A stretch of DNA of 64,000 nucleotides from Sipunculus nudus (lineage: Eukaryota > Annelida > Sipuncula > Golfingiida > Sipunculidae): NCBI GenBank assembly GCA_026874595.1, contig CM049308.1, forward strand, positions 96,210,624-96,274,623, read 5' to 3'. The position numbers and the translations under genes were made by a program. Under the pieces are notes generated by a model. The model did no database searches. It was not told the DNA's origin and saw nothing but the letters and a program-made list of their open reading frames with translations. The stretch's first letter is position 1, and the number at the start of each line of letters is the position of its first letter. This document shows, piece by piece, positions 1 to 9,393 of this stretch.

Positions 1-116
1 GGGTGCAGCAGTTCACATGTGACCTGATGATAAACCCAATTTGCTTAAAATGCAAACCAAGTTTTTTCTGAAAGATATAGTTCCAATAATCTGGGAATTC
101 TGCATCTATACATTGT

Positions 117-170
117 GTCTAGACGTCTAGACGCTTTGTCTAGATGTCTAGACACATTGTCTAGACACCC
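117..170. repeat. Short TCTAGA-rich palindromic repeat
   Basis: Several copies of TTGTCTAGAC follow one another. Positions 117-132 read GTCTAGACGTCTAGAC, a perfect 16-bp palindrome. No function is inferred. It may be the edge of a small repeat element. Confidence 0.5.
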
Positions 171-479
171 ACCAGAGCCAGGTCAGTTGCCATGGTGATG
201 TCCGGACCCCACCTGTTTGTACTGATTGACCCCTTGGCTTGGCTGCTGAAACTCAGCATGGGGTCAAATCTGTTTCAAACACAGAAAGCCTTTTTCAATT
301 GGCTACAATGCTTTTTTAAAGCTGTATTTACCCAATCTATTCTTATAAAACTGGCAGAACCCTACCATAGAATAATTCTTGTAAAGTTTAAACCAATCAG
401 CTTAACAGTTTCATCATAAATCAGGGTATAAGCTGGATAAGTTTAAAATTACATTTTCGCTAGTAAAAAACACATCAAT

Positions 480-960
480 GTAGGTGGCACCACCAATACC
501 TAAATTTCAGATATGACATATGTGACAAACATTGGTATAAAATTTGGTGATGATAGCTCTAGCCGTTTCTGAGATTATAATTTAAGTATGCTTTTTTGGA
601 CAGATGACTAAGTTTAACTTCTTGTAACTTGGCCAAAAATTACCGAACTTAAACCATTCGAACAAACTTGAGAGAGATTGTTCCAGGGATCATTTCTGTA
701 AAATATTGGACAATTTGGCTGAACAGTTTCAAAGAAGAAGATTTTTAAAGGTTTTTAAGCTTTTTCCCTATAAAATCTAAGAAAATGCAGTTAGCCAAAA
801 TATAAGCAAAATCCGATAGAGTTTTTTAGATGACTAATTTTTTGCATAAAATTTTGTAATGCTAACTCATGCCATTTTCAAGATAGTATGGGTTAACGTA
901 CAGACGCCTGACGCCGGACGACGGAACACCATCGCATAAGCTCACAGGTTCGCTAAAAAT
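480..960. repeat. Dispersed repeat fragment (bivalve-type)
   Basis: The stretch opens with GTAGGTGGCACCACCAA, a motif that recurs near 13290 and several times in 60350-61375. It ends around 895-960 with ACGCCGGACGACGGA, then an AAGCTCAC stretch and GCTAAAA, which resembles the CGGACGGAC / GAGCTAAAAA ends of the repeats at 19480-19587 and 58505-58586. No open frame is convincing. The boundaries are approximate, and assignment to one element is an inference from shared ends. Confidence 0.4.
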
Positions 961-1333
961 CATTACATTTAAATGGGACTGTTGACAGGTTCCTTGCCAA
1001 GGGATACTGCAGTACTCAGACAGAACACCAAAATATATGTCAGGGGTAATGCTAGAGCAACAGACAAGCTCTGGTAGCCAGATCACAGAGCCTTCACACC
1101 TAGGTTTCTTGTCAAGACTGCAAGCAACATCAGCCAGATTGAAGTAGAATCTCCTCTATATACATATAGTTTACCATTTTGTTTAAGCCATTTTTGTCTG
1201 TTCCATATTTGTCTGTACCTGCACTATTTAATTTTGTGCCATTTTTGCATATGCTGTTTTATTAGCAGACCTCAAGTACAACATGCCTAGCTCAAACAAC
1301 TAAGTTTTATAAAAGTGATGGTGTATGACTTAC
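961..1333. other. Intron sequence after EHBP1 exon 4, no feature seen
   Basis: AT-rich sequence lying 3' of the fourth recognised EHBP1 exon on the minus strand. I searched it for the next EHBP1 coding exon (the acidic stretch that follows the C2 domain) and saw no match with flanking splice sites, so that exon is probably beyond the left edge. Confidence 0.5.
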
Positions 1334-1515
1334 GTAGCTTTCCCTTCTCTGATAAAGACGCAGGATAAGGTGACAATAAGGTAGGCATCTACAATCTTCT
1401 TGGTGACTGGTCGTAATCGGATCTTCAGGTCCATCTGTATCGGTTCATCACTCACATAATTCTTCATGTTCAAGGCCTTAGTTGCAAGCACCTTCCTGCG
1501 ACCCTTTTTATCTTG
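1334..1515 (-). CDS. EHBP1: EHBP1 coding exon 4, end of N-terminal C2 domain
   Basis: EHBP1 is an adaptor that links EHD-family endocytic ATPases and Rab8/Rab10 vesicles to actin. Its N-terminal NT-type C2 domain is thought to bind membranes. This 182-nt exon encodes residues 104-163 plus two bases of codon 164. It starts after an acceptor (TATGTTTTAG) and ends at a consensus donor GTAAGT (1333-1328). The peptide begins QDKKGRRKVLATKALNMKNY and ends LSCVFIREGKAT. It aligns without gaps to my recollection of vertebrate EHBP1, which has GRRKALATSSINMK and LSCIFLREGKAT at these positions. It joins exon 3 in phase 0 and leaves in phase 2. The rest of the gene (CH domain, bMERB domain) should lie beyond position 1. 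Vertebrates also have the paralogue EHBP1L1; an invertebrate would probably carry one pro-orthologue. Confidence 0.93.
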
Positions 1516-2112
1516 CTAAAACATAATGGAGTGCTTGAAATAAGAGAATTATTCATTGTATACAAAGACCTGCATATGCTACAAAGATACATATTTTTCC
1601 ATACATTAAAAAGCAAAAATGAAAGCACACAGTTTGGTTTTACTGATTTGTGGAGAGAGATAAATATATACTGTGGTTGGCTTCATATTTGCGAAAGTGA
1701 AATTTTGTTAAATTTTGCTTTCAGCATTTTGCAGAGGCTTCCTTTTTCATGAACACACCACAAACATATACTAAGATAATAAGGTTATAAACAAACTATT
1801 CTTCTTTTACTTGCATAGTTATGACTGGAGTCTATCCACCCCTAAATTAACTCACGCCTGGACAGTAAATAACTTGTGCTATCCTTGTCTGCTCCTAATT
1901 AAGGAGACTGTATGACCAAGGATGTTTACTGAACATCTCACCTATAACGGCAGGTGGTATAACTAATAAGGTGTTCATATAAGTGACTACTCAGCTGTGC
2001 TGAAATGCGTTCTCATTCACAAAGTTTTCTTTGGAATTCAACACTTTCACGAATACCAGAAACCCACACAAAGCTGAAGCCAACCATAGAAAGTTATGGA
2101 GTGATGGGAGTG
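1516..2112. other. EHBP1: EHBP1 intron 3, unique part
   Basis: This is the 3' (minus strand) part of the intron between exons 3 and 4. It is AT-rich, with no second exon or repeat recognised. The open frame 1513-1752 on the plus strand starts inside exon 4's acceptor region and looks like chance. Confidence 0.6.
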
Positions 2113-2440
2113 AAAGCTTGAGGTACACTCACTGCCAATACTATGAGTCGTGGCTTAAAATTATATTTCCAGTCCCACAGTTCAAGGATTGCTATTGAAA
2201 GATTGTACAGAGCTGCATGTCAAAGCTTGAGGTACACTCACTGCCAATACTATGAGTCGTGGCTTAAAATTATATTTCCAGTCCCACAGTTCAAGGATTG
2301 CTATTAAAAGATTGTACAGAGCTGCATGTCAAAGCTTGAGGTACACTCACTGCCAATACTATGAGTCGTGGCTTAAAATTATATTGCCAGTCTCACAGTT
2401 CAAGGATTGTGATTAAAAGACTGCACAGAGCCATATATTA
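2113..2440. repeat. 109-bp minisatellite, three copies
   Basis: The marker AAAGCTTGAGGTACACTC starts at 2113, 2222 and 2331, which is an exact 109-bp period. The third copy is more diverged at its end. It runs into the 76-bp array that follows, and both share AAAGCTTGAG, so the two arrays may be related. It lies inside EHBP1 intron 3. Confidence 0.9.
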
Positions 2441-2912
2441 AAGCTTGAGATGAAATTACCAGATAATGTCACAGTATGAGACATGAGATAAACAGACAGG
2501 ACAGAGCCACATGTCAATGCTTGAGATAACATAATTAGACAATGTCATAGTGTGAAGTATGAGATCAACAGACAGGACAGAGCCACATGTCAATGCTTGA
2601 GATGACATAATTAGACAATGTCACAGTATGAGACATGAGATAAACAGACAGGACAGAGCCACATGTCAATGCTTGAGATAACATAATTAGACAATGTCAC
2701 AGTATGAGACATGAGATAAACAGACAGGACAGAGCCACATGTCAATGCTTGAGATAACATGATTAGACAATGTCATAGTGTGAAGTATGAGATTAACAGA
2801 CAGGACAGAGCCACATGTCAATGCTTGAGATAACATAATTAGACAATGTCACAGTGTGAGGTATGAGATAATCAGACAGGACAGAGCCACATGTCAAAGC
2901 TTGAGATAAAAT
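2440..2912. repeat. 76-bp minisatellite abutting the exon 3 splice donor
   Basis: The marker AATGCTTGAGAT (AAAGC in the last copy) starts at 2516, 2592, 2668, 2744, 2820 and 2896, a constant 76-bp period with about six units. The last unit ends within about 15 bases of the EHBP1 exon 3 donor (2927-2922 on the minus strand), so this intron starts almost directly with repeat. Confidence 0.92.
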
Positions 2913-2927
2913 GTGCCATGTACTCAC

Positions 2928-3077
2928 ATCTTCCAGAACAAATGTCCACTCCTTGTCCTCAAACTCTGTCGCTTTTGGGTCTCGGAACAACGTGCACATG
3001 ATTTCTACATTCTCTGGGACAGTCCAGGTAACGCTCCCTCTGTAAGGGTTTTCTATGCTTGGCTCCCATTGGTGAAG
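2928..3077 (-). CDS. EHBP1: EHBP1 coding exon 3, core of C2 domain
   Basis: This 150-nt exon encodes 50 residues (54-103), in phase 0 at both ends. The acceptor has a good pyrimidine tract (TTTCTGTTTCAG) and the donor is GTGAGTA. The peptide contains the most diagnostic block of the family: IENPYRGSVTWTVPENVEI, then CTLFRDP and EFEDKEWTFVLED. Vertebrate EHBP1 has closely matching residues (NPYRG, W.VPENIEI, TLFKDP, EFEDKEWTFVIE) at the same spacing. The NPYRG and EFEDKEWTF segments are typical of the EHBP1-type C2 domain. The longer open frame around it (2793-3155) is only the exon extended into intron on both sides. Minisatellites flank it closely on both sides. Confidence 0.96.
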
Positions 3078-3091
3078 CTGAAACAGAAACA

Positions 3092-4150
3092 CTATAAAGT
3101 GAGCAGTATTGGAGGACGTCACTATGAACGATCTCATGATTACATATAAACTCATAAGTGAGCCGTATCAGAGAGCTTCACTCAGTATGTACTGTCTCAT
3201 GATTAACATACACACTAATAAGTGAGCAGTATCAAAGGGCTTCACTATGTACAGTGTTATGATTAACATACACACTAATAAGTGAGCAGTATCAAAGGGC
3301 TTCCCTATGTACAGTGTCATGATTAACATACACACTAATAAGTGAGCAGTATCAAAGGGCTTCCCTATGTACAGTGTCATGATTAACATACACACAAATA
3401 AGTGAGCAGTATCAAAGGGCTTCCTATGTACAGTGTCATGATTAACATACACACAAATAAGTGAGCAGTATCAAAGGGCTTCCCTATGTACAGTGTCATG
3501 ATTAAGATACACACAAATAAGTGAGCAGTATCAAAGGGCTTCCTATGTACAGTGTCATGATTAACATACACACAAATAAGTGAGCAGTATCAAAGGGCTT
3601 CCCTATGTACAGTGTCATGATTAAGATACACACAAATAAGTGAGCAGTATCAAAGGGCTTCCTATGTACAGTGTCATGATTAACATACACACAAATAAGT
3701 GAGCAGTATCAAAGGGCTTCCTATGTACAGTGTCATGATTAACATACACACAAATAAGTGAGCAGTATCAAAGGGCTTCCCTATGTACAGTGTCATGATT
3801 AAGATACACACAAATAAGTGAGCAGTATCAAAGGGCTTCCCTATGTACAGTGTCATGATTAACATACACACAAATAAGTGAGCAGTATCAAAGGGCTTCC
3901 CTATGTACAGTGTCATGATTAAGATACACACAAATAAGTGAGCAGTATCAAAGGGCTTCCTATGTACAGTGTCATGATTAACATACACACAAATAAGTGA
4001 GCAGTATAAAAAGGCTTCCCTATGTACAGTGTCATGATTAACATACACACTAATAAGTGAGCAGTATCAAAGGGCTGTACTATGTACAGTCATATAATTA
4101 ACATACACACTAGTAAATGAGAAGTAACAGAGGGTTTCACTCATTATGTA
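3092..4150. repeat. 60-bp minisatellite filling EHBP1 intron 2
   Basis: About 17 units of 59-60 bp, each with TATGTACAGTGTCATGATTA, ACATACACAC and AAGTGAGCAGTATCAAAGGG. Units with TTAAGATAC (near 3503, 3622, 3801, 3921) alternate with TTAACATAC, giving a partial dimer of about 119-120 bp. The first units (3092-3180) are diverged and come within about 15 bases of the exon 3 acceptor. Because the unit is close to a multiple of three, long repetitive open frames appear on the minus strand. They are not genes. Confidence 0.95.
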
Positions 4151-4476
4151 CTGTCTCATAAGACCTCTGACCTTTGAGTCATGTACATAAACATGCAAAG
4201 TTTCACTGAAGAGCTTTATATATTATATTATCATTCTGTAAATGTTGTTTTAAATGGCAGCAATTGGGGATTTAAATTGCAAAAAAAATGGGGAAAAGAT
4301 TACATGTGCTGCCACAAGAAAGCTACAAGATAAATCTACCCAAGTTCTTTGGAATCACAAAACAAGATCAAATGTACTATTAAGCAAGGCCAAGGTCTGA
4401 AATTAATTATTTTTTAAACTCAATTTTTTATTTAATACAATGTCTGATGATCTTAACATTATGTAAACAGACATAC
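4151..4476. other. EHBP1: EHBP1 intron 2, unique AT-rich part
   Basis: Sequence between the 60-bp array and the donor of exon 2. It is AT-rich, with no further feature seen. Confidence 0.6.
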
Positions 4477-4534
4477 CTCAGAGGACTTTCTTCTGTTCCG
4501 CCTTGTCCAAACAATACACAGCTTGTTGGGCTGC
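4477..4534 (-). CDS. EHBP1: EHBP1 coding exon 2, short exon of C2 domain
   Basis: This 58-nt exon supplies the last base of the Trp34 codon and residues 35-53 (QPNKLCIVWTRRNRRKSSE). The acceptor is TTACAG before 4534 and the donor is GTATGT (4476-4471). Phase proves the join: exon 1 ends in TG, this exon starts with G, giving Trp in the conserved TKKWQP(N/D)KL motif; it leaves in phase 0 into exon 3. The VWTRR.RRKSS segment is a conserved basic strand of the EHBP1 C2 domain. Its 5' end and acceptor are duplicated many times in the array at 4517-5348. Confidence 0.95.
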
Positions 4535-5348
4535 CTGTAACAGTAACAGTAAATAATACAGCTTCTTGAGCTGCCTGTAACAGTAACAGTTATATGTAAA
4601 TAATACAGCTTGTTGGGCTGCCTGTAACAGTAACAATTATATGTAAATAATACAGCTTGTTTGGCTGCCTGTAACAGTGACAGTTATATGTAAATAATAC
4701 AGCTTGTTTGGCTGCCTGTAACAGTGACAGTTATATGTAAATAATACAGCTTGTTGAGCTGCCTGTAACAGTAACAGTTATATGTAAATAATAGAGCTTG
4801 TTGGGCTGCCTGTAACAGGAACAGTTATATGTAAATATTAAAGCTTGTTGGGCAGCCTGTAAAAGTAACAGTTATATGTGAATTTTAAAGCTTGTTGCAA
4901 TGCCTGTTAAAGTAACATTTATATGTAAATAATACAGCTTGTTCGGCTGCCTGTAATAGGAACAGTTATATGTAAATATTAAAGCTTGTTGGGCAGCCTG
5001 TAAAAGTAACAGTCATATGTAAATATTACAGCTTGTTGAAATGCCTGTTAAAGTAACATTTATATGTAAATATCACAGCTTGTTGGGCTGCCTTCACAAT
5101 AACAGTTATATATAAATAATATGTTTGTTGGGCTGCCTGTAACAGTAACAGTTATATGTTTATATTACAGCTTGTAGCAAGAAAAGATACATTTACATGT
5201 AAATATCACAGCTTGTTGGAATGCCTGTTACAGTAATAGTTGCATGTAAATATTACAGCATGTTGGGCTGCCTGAAACAGTAACAGTTTAATGTAAATAA
5301 TACAGCTTGTTGGGCTGTCTCTAACATTAACAGTTATATGTAAATAAT
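4517..5348 (-). repeat. 46-47 bp minisatellite carrying copies of the exon 2 splice acceptor
   Basis: About 17 units, with GCTT of the motif CAGCTTGTTGGGCTG at 4521 (inside exon 2), 4561, 4608, 4654 and onward every 46-47 bp. Read on the minus strand, each unit contains TTACAG followed by GCAGCCCAACAAGCTGT, which is the real acceptor plus the first codons of exon 2. Later units (around 4850-5240) are more diverged but most keep the CAG. The gene-proximal copy is the true exon. Confidence 0.92.
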
Positions 5349-7168
5349 ACCTGACCTCCTCATCTGTACCTAGGTACCTAGCTTGTACCTGGACCTTGAC
5401 CTGACCTTCTCATCTGTACCTAGGTACTCCAGATGGTACCTGGACCTGACCTCATCTGTACCTAGGTACTCCAGCTTGTACCTGGACCTGACCTCATCTG
5501 TATCTAGGTACTCCAGCTTGTATCTAGACCTTACCTTCTTATCTGTACCAAGATACCCCTGCTTGTACCTGGATCTGGACCTGACCTCATCTGTATTTAT
5601 ATAACCCTTCACCTACACCCCCACCCCTTGTACCTGGACCTAACCTCATCAGTACCTAGGTACCCAAGCTTATACTTGGACCTGACATTCTCATCTGTAC
5701 CAAGGTCCCCCAGCTTGTAGCTTGACCTGACCTTCTCTTCTGTACCTAGGTACCCTTGCTTGTAGCTTGACCTGACCTCATCTGTACCTAGATACTCCTG
5801 CTAGTACCTGGACCTGGACCTGACCTTCTCATCTCTACCTATGTACCCCAGCTTGTACCTGGACCTGGACCTGACCTTCACATCTGTATCTAGGTACCCC
5901 AGCTTGTACCTGGACCTGGACTTCACATCTGTACCTAGGTACCCAGCTTGTACCTGGACCTTGACCTGACCTTCTCATCTGTACCTAGGTACCCCAGCTT
6001 GTACCTAGACCTGACCTTTTCATCTGTACCTAGGTACCCAGCTTGTACCTGGACCTGACCTTCTCATCTGTACCTAGGTACCCCAGCTTGTACCTGGACT
6101 TGGACCTAACCGCATCTGTAACTAGGTACCCAGCTTGTACCTGGATCTGGACCTGACCTTCTCATCTGTACCTAGGTGCCCCAGCTTGTACCTGGACCTG
6201 ACCTTCTCATCTGTACCTAGGTACCCCAGCTAGTACCTGGACCTGACCTTTTCATCTGTACCTAGGTACCCCAGCTTGTACCTGGACCTGGACCTGACCT
6301 TCTCATCTCTACCTATGTACCCCAGCTTGTACCTGGACCTGGACCTGACCTTCACATCTGTACCTAGGTACCCCAGCTTGTATCTGGACCTGACCTTTTC
6401 ATCTGTACCTAGGTACCCAGCTTGTACCTGGACCTTGACCTGACCTTCTCATCTGTACCTAGGTACCTTAGCTTGTACCTAGACCTGACCTTTTCATCTG
6501 TACCTAGGTACCCAGCTTGTACCTGGACCTGACCTTCTCATCTGTACCTAGGTACCCCAGCTTGTACCTGGACTTGGACCTAACCGCATCTGTAACTAGG
6601 TACCCAGCTTGTACCTGGATCTGGACCTGACCTTCTCATCTGTACCTAGGTGCCCCAGCTTGTACCTGGACCTGACCTTCTCATCTGTACCTAGGTACCC
6701 CAGCTTGTACCTGGACCTGACCTTTTCATCTGTACCTAGGTACCCCAGCTTGTACCTGGATCTGACCTTCTCATCTGTACCTAGGTACCCCAGCTTGTAT
6801 CTGGACTTCGACCTAACCGCATCTGTACCTAGGTACCCAGCTTGTACCTGGATCTGGACCTGACCTTCTCATCTGTACCTAGGTACTCCAGCTTGTACCT
6901 GGACCTGACCTTCTAATCTGTACCTAGGTACCCCAGCTAGTACCTGGACCTGACCTTTCATCTGTACCTAGGTACCCCAGCTTGTACCTGGACCTGACCT
7001 TCTCATCTGTACCTAGGTACCCCAGCTTGTACCTGGACTTGGACCTAACCGCATCTGTACCTAGGTACCCAGCTTGAACCTGGATCTGGACCTGACCTTC
7101 TCATCTGTACTTATGTAACCCTTCACCTTCACCCCCACCCCTTGTACCTGGACCTGGACCTGATATAT
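5349..7168. repeat. About 46-bp minisatellite with 474-bp higher-order repeat
   Basis: About 40 units built from CAGCTTGTACCTGGACCTG, ACCTTCTCATCT and GTACCTAGGTACCCC. GTACCTAGGTAC is a perfect 12-bp palindrome and TGACCT occurs in most units. A segment starting at 5947 (CTTGTACCTGGACCTTGACC) recurs at 6421, and the variant TAACTAGG recurs from 6119 to 6593: both offsets are 474 bp. The two edges are more diverged (5349-5400 and 7100-7168), and a CCTTCACC..CACCCCCACCCC variant occurs at about 5608 and 7130. Open frames here are by-products of the repeat. Confidence 0.93.
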
Positions 7169-7169
7169 G

Positions 7170-8584
7170 CCGAAGTACAAGACTGTGCCTGCCTGCATGC
7201 TTCCTTTTAATCAACCAATTCTGAGCCACACAGGTGGTCATTTTATCATCAGAGATGGATTTCAATTGTAACATACACAAAATAAAAGTCTGCACTCATT
7301 TTCTGCCCTACCATGATTTCCTGCATTTGACCTGGATGTATAAAAATCAGAAATCAAAATGTCATATAGTAGAAAGAGGGGGGGGGGATTAACACTTGAT
7401 AATCAATGGTCAGACTTTATAAAATGATCTGGACATCATGTATTCTACACGATGTGGTCATAACGTAACAGTTATATTAGAGTACTGTGAGTCACTTTTG
7501 AACCCTAAACAAAGCAGTGGAATATAATTATACAGGTCTAGCATGGGACTGTACAGAATGGTGAGTTACAGGTGACCACCAAGGTTTGTCCAGATCGCTC
7601 ACATGAACTGGCTAACAACAAACAGTACCTGGTAATCACCCCAAATTGTGGGGCAAGAATAAGGGGTCTCCCCACAGTTGGTCTCCCCCAGTCAGCCAAC
7701 ATGTTAAATTGGCCGGGAGAGTTGTTAGGACCAGAATACACCTATCTACTCCTGTCAGCTTCATGATGTTTACCCCCTACCCCTGACCTCACAGGGGGCA
7801 CCGTATGATATGATGACGGGTTACAGGGGCCAGGTCTCCAGTAACACCCCATCAAAGAAACCAGTCTGCTAATTGGCCGTCTGGACAAAGCTGAGGAAAA
7901 CCCCAGTTAGGCCATAATGTCTGCTGCATCTATTGGTGAGCCATCATGCATTAAACAGACATGGTGGGAGGGATTCAACAATTCCCACACCATGTCACTT
8001 GGGTAATTTCTTTGGGTTATTACTCTCTTTTACTTGTCTGTGATTGGCTGTCACTGACAGCGTCTATCAGTGTGACGAGGTATAAATGAGCAGCCTGGCA
8101 TGGATCTGAGGTGTTTCTCCACATCGACAGACAAATTGGTTTGTGATAGCGTAACCCCTGCTTCAGTATTGACCCCCATGGGAATATTGGTCTGCATGCT
8201 AAATGTAACCCGCCCTGGTCTTACTCAGACATTGGAGATCATTAATGGGTTTTGTGCATGCACCATTATTCAACATTTAATCCCCACACATAGTGCAAGA
8301 AGGGTCACCCGCTTGTTCACTTGCAGAGATTACAACAGATTAGCTCAGACTGAGGTCCCTGTCCTAAAGAAACATGTGAGAAAATCTGGTAAATTTACAG
8401 AGTCAGCGGATTGTAGTGACAAGATTTCAGCGTCTTACATAGGGGTCAACAGATTAAGTTGGTTCTATATCCTTGTAAGTTTCTGCTACACATCCGAACT
8501 GCTCAATGTGACAATTCATTCTGAGGGAGGATGAGGGCTTTCTATGATGGCTGTATAACAAATCACCTAACGTACTTATTATAC
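7170..8584. other. Non-repetitive intron stretch
   Basis: No exon, RNA gene or repeat recognised. It contains a G-run at about 7379-7387. An open frame of 144 codons at 8100-8534 has no recognisable domain and no gene-like features. Composition between 7540 and 8540 is less AT-rich than its surroundings. Confidence 0.5.
8040..8090 (+). promoter_or_regulatory. Promoter-like CCAAT/TATA arrangement
   Basis: An inverted CCAAT box (GATTGGCTG) near 8042 is followed about 38 bases later by GGTATAAATGAG (TATA-like, near 8080-8087). Further ATTGG motifs occur near 7707, 7872, 7931 and 8135. No transcript start or downstream gene is evident on the plus strand, so this may be chance. Confidence 0.25.
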
Positions 8585-9372
8585 TGTTATGGAGTAGGAA
8601 AGTGCATATTTGTGACTTAACACATATTTCAAGGAATATTTCACATTTCATATTTCACAAATTTAAGCTCAGTTTCAGGCATGTCAGACTAAACAATTAA
8701 TGACTTCTCATAATTGATGACAAAGACAACCAGCCATCCGGTCACATACATATAGGCTTCTCTCCCAATTTAATCAGAAAACAGTACACCAAACCATTAT
8801 AAGGTCTATTTTAAGTCTGTACAAACAGAAATAGTGTCACAGAATGACTTATGTGTTTAGTCTTTATGAGGGAATGGTAGAACACAATTAAAACATGTTA
8901 TTTTATGAGACTCCGCATGTGTATATAAGCACTGTCCTCCAAATAGGACTTGTAGGTCAGTCTATAACTGGATGTATGTCAGGTCAGACTTGGGATTTTC
9001 CATGGAACTTTTGTCGAATCAGATCTCACGAAAGTGAGGAGGAACACTTACAACTCTGATGTAATTGTGACCTACTTTGAGTCATCCAATAAGGTTTAGC
9101 TTTTATGACGAAATGCAGAAATATGGATATGAATGTCTCATATGTCACGTGAAAGCTGTGTAACAAAACTATCTGTAGTGCGCACAGAGAGTCAGAGAGA
9201 GAGAGGGACCATGTCTAGCTGGGCACTGCAGGGCCTCAGCAAAGACTGGCCCAGACTCTGTCCTGTGAATAAAGACTTCTATCATCAAACTGGTCTTGGA
9301 ACATTGTCTGCCACGCTCATCAACACCGCTTGTGATACAGGTGGGGACATCCCCGACCCCACCTTCGTATCA
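8585..9372 (+). repeat. 5' LTR (788 bp)
   Basis: Begins TGTTATGGAGTAGG and ends CGTATCA. It contains a TATA box (TATATAAG, 8922-8929) and a polyadenylation signal AATAAA (9268-9273), which fit a U3-R-U5 layout. It matches the 3' LTR at a fixed offset of 3646 bp for roughly the first 720 bases. Confidence 0.93.
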
Positions 9373-9375
9373 TAA

Positions 9376-9393
9376 TGGTGGAGACCGGGTCCC
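9376..9393 (+). promoter_or_regulatory. Putative primer-binding site
   Basis: TGGTGGAGACCGGGTCCC starts three bases after the 5' LTR. A start in TGG fits pairing with the CCA end of a tRNA. The tRNA is not identified. An ATG overlapping this site (9375) opens a 64-codon frame with no recognisable domain. Confidence 0.55.

Noticed and set aside
862..1086. Minus-strand frame at 862-1086 as the next EHBP1 exon
   Set aside because: Its residues do not match the acidic region after the C2 domain, and it overlaps a dispersed repeat end.
2793..3155. A 120-codon open frame as a complete gene
   Set aside because: Only residues encoded by 3077-2928 match EHBP1; both ends run into intron past clear splice sites.
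3168..4048. Minus-strand open frames with repeated MYVNHDTVHRKPFDTAHLFV
   Set aside because: They come from the 60-bp minisatellite, whose length is nearly a multiple of three. Overlapping frames shift with every 59-bp unit and lie in an EHBP1 intron.
5370..6863. Open frames rich in YLDLTFSSVPRYPS on both strands
   Set aside because: By-product of the 46-bp minisatellite; both strands are open at once and there is no start or splice context.
8100..8534. 144-codon plus-strand frame
   Set aside because: No recognisable domain, no splice or polyadenylation context, and composition unlike the EHBP1 exons. Kept only as part of a promoter-like stretch.
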